Source of the DNA: Thalassia testudinum
Lineage: Eukaryota > Streptophyta > Magnoliopsida > Alismatales > Hydrocharitaceae
Assembly (NCBI GenBank): GCA_037157565.1
Contig: JAZHRO010000036.1
Coordinates: 139,864,501-139,928,500, forward strand
Direction of reading: 5' to 3'
Length of the DNA stretch: 64,000 bases
A program made the position numbers and the translations under genes. Each line of letters begins with the position of its first letter. Position 1 is the first letter of the stretch. Of the stretch, positions 21,591 through 32,205 are shown piece by piece. The notes under the pieces are model-generated. The model ran no database searches. It worked only from the letters and a program-made list of their open reading frames with translations, and was not told where the DNA came from.

Positions 21591-23179
21591 ATGAATCCTT
21601 CCACATATTACACACATTCCCGTTCTTTCCCTCCTGTTTTGAATTATCCTCAACATGACTATTATTCCGACTCGTACTGTAATCAACCATCAGTTAGTTG
21701 GGATAACTCAAATTGGGGATACAGTTCCAAACCTCCGTGTTTAGGGTCTAACCTTGAACACTTTGATTGTGATTTCTATCCTTCTCAGAGCCATATTGAT
21801 TATAGATCGTCAACCTTTCATGAACAGCCTAATACGATCTACAATCAAGAAGGATACACTGATTCTTACCCATCCTCTGATTACATTGCCTTTAGGTCAT
21901 CACCACCTTTTGAACAATCTGAAATGACCTATTACCAGGAAGGGTATAACGAATCTCAATTCGTTAATTCCCCTGCATTGATCCCAAACCCGCCTAACCC
22001 TAAACCAACTCATTTGGTTCAGGGTAACCAGGTTCAAGATAAGGTTCTGGCTAACTTGAGGAATATCATACAAACTTTAGAAGTTCAGCCAACACCTTCC
22101 ATAGAAAGATTGGAGCCCCTAATTCAGATGATTGATGATTTGAATATGTATTTGTTGGATTCGCTCCAGGATGTTAAGGATAAGAACCCGGGTGAGTTTC
22201 TACTTGGGAAGTTAGCAAAATTGAGGATGAGATTTGTGGTTGTTTTAGTTCAGTCGTGGGATGATTCCCAGGATGAACTCCCTTCAGGAAAGCCAATGTC
22301 AGAACCCGTTCAGGCACTTGTTGGGGGGACACGTGTTACGAGGCTAACCAGATTGAATTAGAGCAACCAATTAGGGATGATCTGATTTCTTCACCTGAGA
22401 CCCCTGAGCCAGGGTACGAGGAAACGTATGTCTACTTGGAACAGAAAGTGACAGATGATTTTGAGACATACATTAATACGGATCTTGATTTCTTTGATTC
22501 TGATGGTGAAGATTCAATTTGCGAAGTCTCACGCGAGTTTACAGAGCACGATTTCTGTGAGACGATTAGGCCTGAGGAATCTGAAAGATCATTTGATACC
22601 CAATAACTAAGGAAACTGATTTTATTAGGGCTCACATTACGGATCCAGAATCGCATTTTCTAGAGGATTCAATTCAATGCCATGATTGTCAGTTACACCC
22701 CATTGAGCTTATCAATGATTCTGTTTCTGAGATAATTAGACCCAAGTCAATTTTGATTCAGCCACATCTTTTAGACTTGGAAATTTCAGATGGGGTGATT
22801 AATATGCAAGAGGTCCCGGAATTTAACATTCTGAATGAGGAGGATAGGAGCCGAGAAGTTCTGATTTGGGAAGCTAGTTCTGGAGGAAGTAGAAGACTGA
22901 GTCAAAGGGTTCCTATTAAGCTGAAACCATCAAACTAGGACCCTTACGACATCTGTTCTAAGGATGTTCAACCCAAGCACACATTCATTGATTATCCTTT
23001 TGATATCTCTGTAACCTGACTCTTTGGTCTTGGGTTGCATCCTCATAAATCACAGGCCCAACCCCGCTTGCATACTGATTTTAGGTTTTGGGTAATTTTT
23101 ATCCAGAACCTAAGATATTCTTGATTATGGGGTATGGGTCTGCACCACAATCTGGTCCACATCTGTGGACCTCTGTTGA
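21591..23179 (+). pseudogene. C1 copy of the C-family ORF, function unknown, frameshifted
   Basis: I do not recognise this protein. It begins MNPSTYYTHSRSFPP (start chosen because it follows a conserved 3' splice-like site and is shared with C2; an upstream in-frame ATG is at 21555). Residues 10-135 are rich in Tyr, Ser, Asn and Pro, with a diverged repeat of about 30 residues ending in QEGY (IYNQEGYTDS and TYYQEGYNES). A helix-rich stretch follows (VLANLRNIIQTLEVQ to GKLAKLRMRFVVVLVQSW), then a long acidic region. No zinc knuckle, protease or polymerase motif is visible. Lesions: about 35 extra bases near 22305-22340 shift the frame, a 1-nt loss lies near 22600, and a TAG follows KLKPSN at 22936. 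The intact parts align closely with C2. Confidence 0.75.
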
Positions 23180-23388
23180 TAGGTCAGAGGTTTCATCTTT
23201 TTATTCTGATTCTGACCTGCAACTGTGAATTCTTTATTTCTCTTCTTTGTATAGTGTGCCTAGCTGAAGGCACTAAATTCAGCACGTATACAGTTTTTTT
23301 TAGTTTTCATCTCGGAGCAGACCTGACATTCACGCAATTCAAGTGTTTTATACGCTCATCCACTTTGTTTTATGTCTTTTCAATACAA

Positions 23389-23421
23389 TAAGGACATTGC
23401 ATTAGATAGGCATGGGGGGTG
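23389..23421 (+). promoter_or_regulatory. C1 internal G-rich block (candidate second polypurine tract)
   Basis: AAGGACATTGCATTAGATAGG followed by CATGGGGGGTGG. Same block as in A and C2, about 1.2 kb upstream of the 3' LTR. Confidence 0.55.
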
Positions 23422-24588
23422 GATATTCATCTCTGAATTTATTCGTCAGCTCCATAAATTTGTTTTATTTTATTAAAAAAAAAATGGAATTAGGAAAGAG
23501 AACTTGGGTTTAAGAAAATTTTCAATCTTAGGAAATACTACATTATGATTTGAACACAAAGACCCTTCAGGTCTTTGGACTTAATCAACCCATGTATCCA
23601 CTAAAATGTGTATTTGTTTTTCGAGTCCTCGCCAACCTAAATTCTATTTTAATTGGAGTAAATAAGTTTGGGTGATAAGTACACGACTTATCAACCTACC
23701 ATTTGATTTGAGGGAATTTTGAGTCTTAAGCATTTACACACTATCTTGTCACTGACTCGTTGTTCGACGATTTTAATGAAAATTGGGTAGCTAATGAACC
23801 TTCTAGGGTGATATGGCTGGCAAGTTATCATGGGTAACAGCCCATAGGTAGGTTTTCCAGAACCCAATCACTGAACCTTTCTCTTTTTGCTGCCTTTAGG
23901 TAAATCTTAGACCAGGGAAGTCACCTACTTAAAAAAAAAAAAAATCAAAAAGGAAAGGAGAAGAGAAAAAAAGAAATAAGCCACACTTCGCCGCACGACT
24001 ATTGTTGGTAAGTTGTCGGTGGTAACAGCTCATCGACCAATTGTCCAGAACCCAAATCAATAAATGCACTGAAAAATCCCAAAACACTTAGGAAGAAGCG
24101 GAGAAGTAGAATAAATCGGGGAGATATACACTGGATTTACCTTTGTGTTGACCCCGTAAAAAATAAAAGTAGGGAGAAAGCTACCGGTTGTAAAGATACA
24201 CCTTTAGGCAGAATTCTTTTTTCAGGTCACCTAGAGGCGTAGAAATCCGAAGTCTATTTTAACTGTCGATCAACGAGTCTATCACATTCACAATAAGATG
24301 CTTAGAACTTAGGGTTCTCATCAAATCTTGGGTGAGTTGAATGGCCGTAGAAAGCCACTTTTAAACCCTAAAACTTGAAAATCCAAAAAAAGAAATTAGA
24401 AAAGAGGAAAAAGAGAGAAATTTTTTCTTTAAATAAGGCGAGGGCTTGAGGCGGTCTGCATTTTGGCAGAAACTCAAGCACTGTTGTGTCTTTGAATGTT
24501 CAGATCCTAAGTAGACATTTTCTTAATGACTGAAAATAAACTCAAGCCCAAATAATCCAACCTGATTCTTTTATAAATAGCATATAGT
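23422..24588 (+). other. C1 3' noncoding region
   Basis: About 1.2 kb colinear with C2 33993-35167, no open frame. Contains an A-run near 23931 and two partial repeats of a GGTAACAGC(C/T)CAT block at about 23830 and 24020. Confidence 0.6.
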
Positions 24589-24624
24589 TTTTGCTAGGGA
24601 CTAGCAAAAGATAGGCATGGGTTA
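24589..24624 (+). promoter_or_regulatory. C1 3' polypurine tract with adjacent hairpin
   Basis: TTTTGCTAG at 24589-24597 and CTAGCAAAA at 24601-24609 form a perfect 9-bp stem with loop GGA, followed by GATAGGCATGGGTTA directly before the 3' LTR. Confidence 0.78.
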
Positions 24625-26316
24625 TGATGTAAATACGTTTACACTACTTAAGATGTCTATTTATGAATGTTCTTAAGCATAGGATTGCATTACATGCTAT
24701 AAATATTGTATAACATGCATCATCTTGCATTTAGAGTTGTTTAAATAAAATGGAGGTTAATTGTCTCCTTTTATGTTCATGGACAGGGCAAACTTTTTAT
24801 CGGGACCTCGGATCGAAGATCCAACCATACAGATGTGATCAAGGCGACGATTGGAGTTCAACGACACCAAGATCGCCCTAATCAGACATCTGTAGCATCA
24901 GATAGAGACCGGGGAATCCTAGAAGATCAAGGGCCAAGATGATGTGAATTCGCACTTCAAACAACAAATCCGACCACATAGATGGATTTGGTTCGACAAT
25001 CGCAGCCTAAAGACGCCAAAATCGAGTCAATCCGACACCCGTGGCACCATCTACATCATCCAGAAAATGGATGGCCAAGATAGCGCCACGTGGTGCCATC
25101 TCGGTCGTCCAATCATCCGCACGCACCCGCTGAAGCCCTCCGCATCATCTTTTCCCTGCCGTTGGATCAAGATCCAACGGCTGTGACGCGCCCGCGCTTA
25201 AGTTAGGCGCTTAACACAAATGCTCCCATAGCGCGTTGGTCGAGCGCTCTAACACGAAGCGCAGGCGTGCGTTTGATCCGCGCCACGCTGCAATTGGAGC
25301 GGAAGCGCGTGATCGATTGACCACACGATCGCGATCCAACGGCCATGTGCGCTCAATCAAGATGACGCGACCACGCCCACCCGCACGTCACGTGGAATCA
25401 CATGCGAGCGGGGCGGGCAAAGGAGGCGGGCGTAGTGCGATCTAAGCCGTCCGATCTCGCGATCGGATAGCTGAGATCAGCTGGACGTGCGCGTGCGTTA
25501 TGCGCGAGGAGGTGAGCAGGCGCGTGCACGCCGCCCACTATGCCCATGTTCGGACCTTTAGCAACGGTTTTATCCGTCACTAAAGGTCCTGAATTAATGT
25601 TTTTAAAATTGAAATGACCAAAATGCCACTACTCCTTGCAATTATAAAAGGATACCCCCTCCATACGAAATTTTCATTCCTTCCTTCTCTTCTCTCCCTC
25701 TCCAAAGCTCAAGAGAAGCTTGTCCCACACTCAGGATGCTTCTCGAGAGATAAAGTCAATTTTTCGTCCCCCTTTCGGAAGCGGATCCTGCGACGACGAC
25801 GACGTGCTGCCCCATTCCCGTTCTTCCTACTTTGCCCTCCTTCGTCCTGCTCCGTCCTCCTTCGTCCAAGCATCATCTCGTCCGGCTCGTCCTCCAAGCG
25901 ACCGTCGAGGAGGATATTTCTCTCTCCATTCTTTTAATGCTTTCTAGAGTAGATTTACTGCTTTCTAGTGTAATTATTTTCCCGCTTTCTAGTGTAATGA
26001 ACAATCGTTCTGATGATGAAATTTCATGTTCATTCTACATCTTATTTTGGTTTTTGTTTGTAATATTCTCTCTCTCTCTTATTCTCTCTCTCTGCTATTT
26101 ATTGTAAATAGTTAGATAGTTCTAATCAATTGAATTACTTCGTGACAAATAAATCAAACGCGAATTTTTTAAATCAAACGTCTGCCTCCCTGTGTTCGAC
26201 CCGAGATTTCCATTCCGGTATAAATTTTATTTGTTGAACACTAGTTCTTCGCATTCAAACTATAACGATAGGTTTTCAAAACTAAACACATTAGCGTAGC
26301 AACCCGACATTCAACA
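24625..26316 (+). repeat. C1 3' LTR
   Basis: Ends TGATGTAAAT and CATTCAACA, 1692 bp. TATA box TTATAAAAG at 25642-25650. The hairpin at 25553-25588 has two mismatches. Its first 300 or so bases resemble the C2 5' LTR more than its own partner (see findings). Confidence 0.93.
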
Positions 26317-26321
26317 GGGGG
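26317..26321. repeat. TSD of C1, right
   Basis: GGGGG, followed at once by B2 LTR sequence CTCGAACCGC. Confidence 0.92.
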
Positions 26322-27457
26322 CTCGAACCGCAAACTCAGGCGTCTCTGCTAGCCTCAAACACACAGCAGGATGAAACCCTATACCAGGGAATATATCACA
26401 AATGGAAGGTTCAGAACAATGTACAAAGGTCTCTAGTATGTAGAGAAACTCGCAAGGAAACTATAGGTACTTCGTTTGCGTAAATCGGATCTCAATCGAA
26501 CCCCAAACGGGTCAAAAATGTGTCTACTGTCCAAAATCAGACGTCGGGGAATAAGTTCAAAAGTCTTGAAAGATTCAAGAACCTTACCTCAAGTCCCTAC
26601 GGTGTCCTCAGATGTCCAAGCCTCCTCTATGATCGTCTAAAGGTAATTCCAGACGTCAGACCACGCCTTCGGTCGTCTGGAAGCACCTCCGGACATTTGG
26701 TGATTTGATCAGACATCCAAAAGTGCATGGGAGAGCGTTCCGTGCTCCTTCCCAAGGCTGCTCCTGCGTACGATAGTCGTAGCCACCAAATCAGGCCTAA
26801 CAACCACTTCTACGGTGAGGCCTACGTGGCGGTAACCGCGAAAAGAATGTACCTTCGCAATAAATGAGCCTTCAGATGTCTGGTCTTAACTCCAAACGTC
26901 TAGATGCTCTGCCAGCCATCTGGACTCCGCTCCAGACGTCTGATACTGGAAAATTTCCAGTATCAGAACCCGCTCCCAACGCTCTCCGCCGTGCTCCTCC
27001 TTGCTCCACCGCAGCTTCAGCCACTGTAGATGGTTGAGGCCTCCTCTCTGGAATCTCTCCTCCTCCCGCACGCATTCGCGGTGGCCGTGCGAGCTCCGCT
27101 GAGCTCCCACCGGAGCTCTCCGACCTCGGCCTCCTCCTCATCCCGCACTCTCCTCCTTCTTGCCCTCTCGCTCACCTCCTCTCGCAGGCTCTGAAGGTAG
27201 GGGTGGTGGTGTGTGGAGTGGAGAGGAGAGGAGGGGAGGGGGGGCTTTTATAGATGCTGGGGGTTTAGGGTTCTGGCAGGAAGGGAGGAAGGAAGAGAAA
27301 GGAAAGAAGACGTTCTGCGCGCCGCCCGCACGCAAAGCGCAGAGCACGTACGAAAATTTCATTTTCAGACGTCCGAGAAAGGGTCCAAATGTCTGGACAA
27401 ACGTTTGACTGAGACTCCAGACGTCTTAAAAGACTAAAAGTGGGATGGGTCTTTACA
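26322..27457 (-). repeat. B2 3' LTR, second segment (transcription start side)
   Basis: Aligned with 51089-52227. Holds the CAGACGTCTG-type clusters and, on the minus strand, the TATA box CTATAAAAG (plus strand CTTTTATAG, 27245-27253). Ends GGTCTTTACA, the LTR start in element direction. Confidence 0.92.
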
Positions 27458-27541
27458 TCATAACAAACTTAAAGGAAGTTTCATCCTTGAAACTTAAACT
27501 AGCTAGGGTGCAGAAAAAGGAATGCAAAACGCATAACAAAC

Positions 27542-29204
27542 TTAAAGAGGACTGAAGTAGATCCGAAAAGATGTACCCTCAAAAAGCTTCGAGTACCGTT
27601 CTCGCATCGCCGCCTCAGGCTCCCAGGTAGCCTCCTCGTACCACTGACTTCTCCATAGGACCTTTACCAGTGGTACCTGCTTCCATCTCAGACTCCGGAC
27701 GGCTCTGTCTAGTATCTACACTGGTCTCTCGGGGTAGGTCAGGTCGTCACCCACCTCAACACTCTCATGGCTCAGAACGTGACTAGGATTGGCGACGTAC
27801 TTCCTGAGGTTGGACACGAGGAACACGTCGTGCACTCCAAAGAGCTGGGGAGGAAGGGCAAGCCAGTAAGCAACAAGTTCTACCCGCTCCAAGACCTCAA
27901 AGGGCCCCACAAACCTCGGCGCAAGCTTCCCTTTCACCCTAAAAATGCTGCAGGCCCTTCATAGGCGAAACGCGGAGAAAGACGTGATCCCCAACCTCGA
28001 ACTACACCTCTCTACATTTCTAGTCAGCATAACTCTTCTGCCTGCTCCTGACAGTGTGGAGTTGTCTGTGAATCTGCTCTATCACCTCCTGACTTTGCTA
28101 GATCAGCCTGGGGCCAACCTCCCACTTGGTCCCCACCACGACCAAACTCAAGGGTGCAGTACACCTCCGTCCGTACAGAGCCTCGTAAGGTGCCATGCCG
28201 ATGCTCGAGTGGTAACTGTTATTACATACAAACTCTGCCAAGGGTAAATGCTCCTCCCAGGAGCCTCTCTAGTCCAGTACACAAGCGCGTAAAAGGTCCT
28301 CAAGTGTCTGTATGGTGCGCTCTGACTATCCGTCCATCTGATGAGTGGTACGCTGTGATGAACCTCAACCGTGTCCCCAAAGCTTGCTGAAACTCAGCCC
28401 AAAACTGGGAAGTAAAACGGGTATCCCTGTGGTATACAATCTCACACGGAACTCCGTACAGGCATACCACTTCGCGAATGTACCTCTCTGCCAACTGTGC
28501 TGGTCCCAAGGTGACTCCGATCTTTAGGAAACGCGTCGTCTTCGTCAACCTGTCCACTATCACCCAGACTGTGTCGTGTCCTCACTGGGTAACAGGTAGA
28601 CCCACCACTAAGTCCATGGTGATGTTCTCCCACTTCCACTCTAGCATAGGAAGTGGCTGCAATGGCCCAGTGGGCCTCTGGTGCTTGGCCTTCACCAGCT
28701 GGCATACTAAATACTGCTGCATAAACTCACCAACATCCCGCTTCATCCCTGTCCACCAAAAGTCGCGTCTCAGATCATAATACATCTTTGTGTTCCCGGG
28801 ATGTATGGTGAACATGGACCCGTGCGCCTTAGCTAGGAGCTCTCTCAACAACTCCTCATCCTTGGGAACGCACAAGCATCCCCCATGCGCAGCACCTCGT
28901 CTGTAAAAGAAAAGTCTCCTAGGTCTCCTAATAGCACTCTATCTCGCAGCACTGTAAGTACCGATCTGTCATCTGCTCTACAATAATGCGGTCTATCAGC
29001 TCTGGCCGTGTCTATCGCGTCACTGTCACTGCCCCACAATACCCCTGTGACTCCCGGGGTCGCCAACTGCCCAACTCCTCCATAAGTCTCCAACTCTACA
29101 CCTGTAGACAAGCCAAGTGGGTGGCGCCTTCCGGCTTAAGGCGTTAGCCACCACATTTGCCTTCCTTGGATGGCAGGAGATGCTGCAGTCGTAGTCCTTC
29201 AGGA
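27542..29204 (-). pseudogene. B2 integrase and chromodomain, degenerate
   Basis: In element direction: integrase N-terminal region (GDACAF-type remnants near 28870), zinc-binding segment [20 protein letters not shown], first Asp region [12 protein letters not shown], then YHRDTRFTSQFWAEFQQALG, where the expected SDRD reads YHRD. The C-terminal part has KLAPRFVGPFEVLERV and HDVFLVSNLRKYV, and a chromodomain remnant near 27600-27720. Frames switch several times and stops occur, for example at 27716 after YPERPV. The natural pol stop is about 27542. C2 separates it from RNase H at 29205-29209. Confidence 0.85.
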
Positions 29205-29209
29205 GCTCT
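29205..29209. repeat. TSD of C2, left
   Basis: GCTCT; partner at 36989-36993. Uninterrupted B3 pol reads AGGAGCTCCAACC at the same place (43220-43232). Confidence 0.93.
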
Positions 29210-30068
29210 TGATGTAAACACATTTACACTACTTAAGATGTCTATTTATGAATATTCTTAAGCATAGGATTGCATTACATGCTATAAATATTGTATAACA
29301 TGCATCATCTTGCATTTAGAGTTGTTTAAATAAAATGGAGGTTAATTGTCTCCTTTTATGTTCATGGACAGGGAAAACTTTTTATCGGGGCCTCGGATCG
29401 AAGATCCAACCATACAGATGTGATTAAGGCGACGATTGGAGTTCAACGACTCCAAGATCGCCCTAATCAGACATCTGTAGCATCAGATAGAGATCGGGGA
29501 ATCCTAGAAGATCAAGGGCCAGGATGGTGTAAATCTGCACTTCAGATGACAAATCCGACCGCACGTATGAATTCGGATCGACGATCGCAGCCCAACGACA
29601 CAAAAATCGAGTCAATCTGACATCCGTGGCACCATCTACAACTTCCAGAAGATGGACGGCCAAGATGGCACCACGTGGCGCCATCTCAGCCGCCCAAACG
29701 GCCGCTGGCATTTTTTGAAGGCTGGCGCCATCTCAGCCGTCCAAATGGCCGCTGGCATTTTTTTAAGGCCCCCGCCCGATCGCTCTCCACCGTCAGATGG
29801 AGATCCAACGGCTGTGGCTGCCCGGTGCTTAAAACGTGCGCTCGACCATCCACGCCCCGCAGCGCAGCGGTCGAGCGCGCTTACGCGAGCGCGGGTTCGA
29901 GCCGCGGCGAGTGGATTGGAGGCACGGGTAATTGAGGCGCGTGGAGCGTCGGATGGAGATCGTGCGGTCGCGGGCGCCCGATAGCGCCGACGCGCGATTG
30001 GATGCTCCGCGTAACGCGTGATCGCACGCGCAGGCGGGCGGGCGGCAGCGGTGAAGGCGCGATTTTAA

Positions 30069-30096
30069 GCCGTCCGATCTCGCGATCGGACGGCTG
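30069..30096. other. C-family GC-rich LTR hairpin
   Basis: AGCCGTCCGATC, centre TCGC, then GATCGGACGGCT: perfect 12-bp arms. The same sequence is in the C2 3' LTR near 36023; it is degraded in C1. Confidence 0.85.
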
Positions 30097-30180
30097 AGAC
30101 TTCGCGGACGTGCGTAGGCGTTACGCACGCGGGCAGCCGAGCCAGCGCGCGTGGGCGCGGCGGCGACGGCCACGTCGGGG

Positions 30181-30210
30181 CTTTAGTGACGGATTTATCC
30201 GTCACTAAAG
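30181..30210. other. C-family LTR hairpin, C2 5' LTR copy
   Basis: CTTTAGTGACGGA at 30181-30193 and its exact complement at 30198-30210, loop TTTA. Repeated at 36136-36165. Confidence 0.9.
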
Positions 30211-31033
30211 ACCCCTTATTTATTATTTTGAAGATGTAATGTCTATTTTGCCCCCACTCCTTGCAACTATAAAAGGAGACCCCCTCCATACGAAATTTTG
30301 ATCCCTTCTTTCTCCTCTCTACTCCTCTAAAGCTCAAGAGAAGCTTGTCCCACACCCGGGATGCTTCTCGCGAGATAAAGTCCAATTTTCGTTCCCCTTC
30401 GGAAGTGGATCCCGTGACGACGACGGCGTGCTGCTTCGTTCCCGTTCTTCTGCTTCGTCCTCCTTCGTTTCGCTTCGTTCTCCTTCGTCCAGGCGTCGTC
30501 CCGTCCGGCTCGTCCTCCAAGCAACCGTCGAGGAGGATTTCTCTCTCCCTATTCTTTTTACCGCTTTCTAGTATAGATTTACTGCTTTCTAGATTAATCT
30601 ACTCGTCCTCCAAGCAATCGTCGAGGATGACATTTCTCTCTCCATTCTTTTAATGCTTTCTAAAGTAAATTTATAGCTTTTTAGAGTAATTGTTTTATGC
30701 TTTTTAGTTGTAATGAACAATCTCTTCAATACAAAAATACCTTGTTTATTCTACATCTCATTTTGATTTCTCTGTGTAATATTCTCTTTCTCTCTTACTC
30801 TTTCTCTCTCTTCTATTTATTGTAAATAATTAGATGGTTCTAAATTGAATTATTCTGTAACAAATAAAAAGAAACGCGTAGTTTTTAAATCAAATGTCTG
30901 CCTCCCTGTGTTCGACCCGGAATTTTAATTTCGGTATAAATTTTATTTGTTGAACACAAATTCTTCGCTTTCGAACTACAACGACAGGTTTTCCAAAACC
31001 AATCTCGTTAGCGTAGGTTCGTAGCGTTCAACA

Positions 31034-31054
31034 TTTTGGCGCCGTTGCCGGGGA
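31034..31054 (+). promoter_or_regulatory. C2 primer binding site
   Basis: TTGGCGCCGTTGCCGGGGA directly after the LTR end; an exact match to the Athila-type PBS consensus. Confidence 0.92.
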
Positions 31055-32205
31055 GGCAACGCTCTTTGATTTCTCTTTGCGTTTTGTAACTTATAAATCA
31101 TTTACCTCACTTTTCTCCTTTCTTATTGTAATTGCAGGTACTCTTTCAAGACAGGCAAAAGCGGTAGATCGGAGTAAAGTGCTGTGGAAGGTTTTGTAAG
31201 TTATCCCCCACCTCCCACCCATTAGATTTCATTTCATAACATAATAATTCAAACATCAATCAACCTAGGTATTCTTATAAACTCTAAGGTCAGATTGTTT
31301 GTTGTTTCACATCCATACTCACTCCAACCCCCACATTAAAAAAAAAAAAAATCCCATAGAGGTACACAACCTCATCTGATTTTCAAACTCAACCGGTAAT
31401 CCAATCTTAGGAGCCGATACACACATCCAAACACATAATTGAGTAGAAATCAGATTAGGTAATCATTTGTGTGCCTAATTAAGTGGTGCAACAGGCCAAT
31501 TGTTTGAGTTGATTGGGCCACACCACTTCAAATAAAATCAACTCATCAAGTAGCTGCCAATTAGGTTCAACTCTTAGGGATTTACCAGGCACTCCACATT
31601 CTTTTTAAACTTTAAAGGAAAACATCTTCACCTGTGCTTGTAAAACTTGGTGTGCCAACGAAACTTGATTGAAAACACCTAAAGTTGAATCCTAAAAGCT
31701 ACTAAGCAAGATTTGAATCTTAAAATTCACCACATCAAAAACAATCTTGCTTGAAAACCACTGGTTGTGCACTCACACACAAATCAATCAATCATTAAGG
31801 GCACAACCCATTTAAAGGGCCCATCACATTCCAAAGCACATTCAAACCTAGCCCTAAATAAAACAAAGTAGACGTTGGCCTTAAGGATTGGACTCGCTCT
31901 TTAGAACCCAGAACGAGATTATTTTCGATTATTCTGTTTCTACTGTTCAATCTGATGTCTAGCTAGGGGAGTAGAGTCAAGCGATCGCGGCTGGGGGGTA
32001 CACTAGGAACCGGAGGCGCAAGCCGAAGGAAGAACCTTCTCCCCAGTCCCTCCTTCTAACTGGTTGGATTGAACAGACGGAAGTAGATCAAATCGTTCCT
32101 TTATCTCAAGACGGGTTTTGAGAGTCTGTAGGTCTTTAGGCTAACCTATTTAAGGACAGGTTTGATTGTTTGTATTGCAGGGCACCTTTCTTCCTCCCGT
32201 GTATC
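31055..32205 (+). other. C2 5' leader
   Basis: Colinear with the C1 leader, no open frame. Conserved splice-acceptor-like TTGTATTGCAG ends at 32180, 25 nt before the ORF start. Confidence 0.6.

Larger units (their letters stand above)
18684..26316 (+). mobile_element. Element C1: non-autonomous Athila-related LTR retrotransposon with an unrecognised ORF
   Basis: Full 7633-bp plus-strand element with two LTRs (1695 and 1692 bp), Athila-type PBS, 3' PPT and TSD GGGGG. The internal 4.2 kb has no gag, protease, RT, RNase H or integrase similarity. It holds one long reading frame shared with C2. The first 190 bases of the two LTRs differ at about 13 positions by eye, so it is older than C2. Confidence 0.93.
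29210..31033 (+). repeat. C2 5' LTR
   Basis: Ends TGATGTAAAC and GTTCAACA. TATA box CTATAAAAG at 30267-30275. A 47-bp tandem duplication (29677-29723 and 29724-29770), absent from the 3' LTR, explains most of the length difference. Hairpins at 30069-30096 and 30181-30210. Confidence 0.94.
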
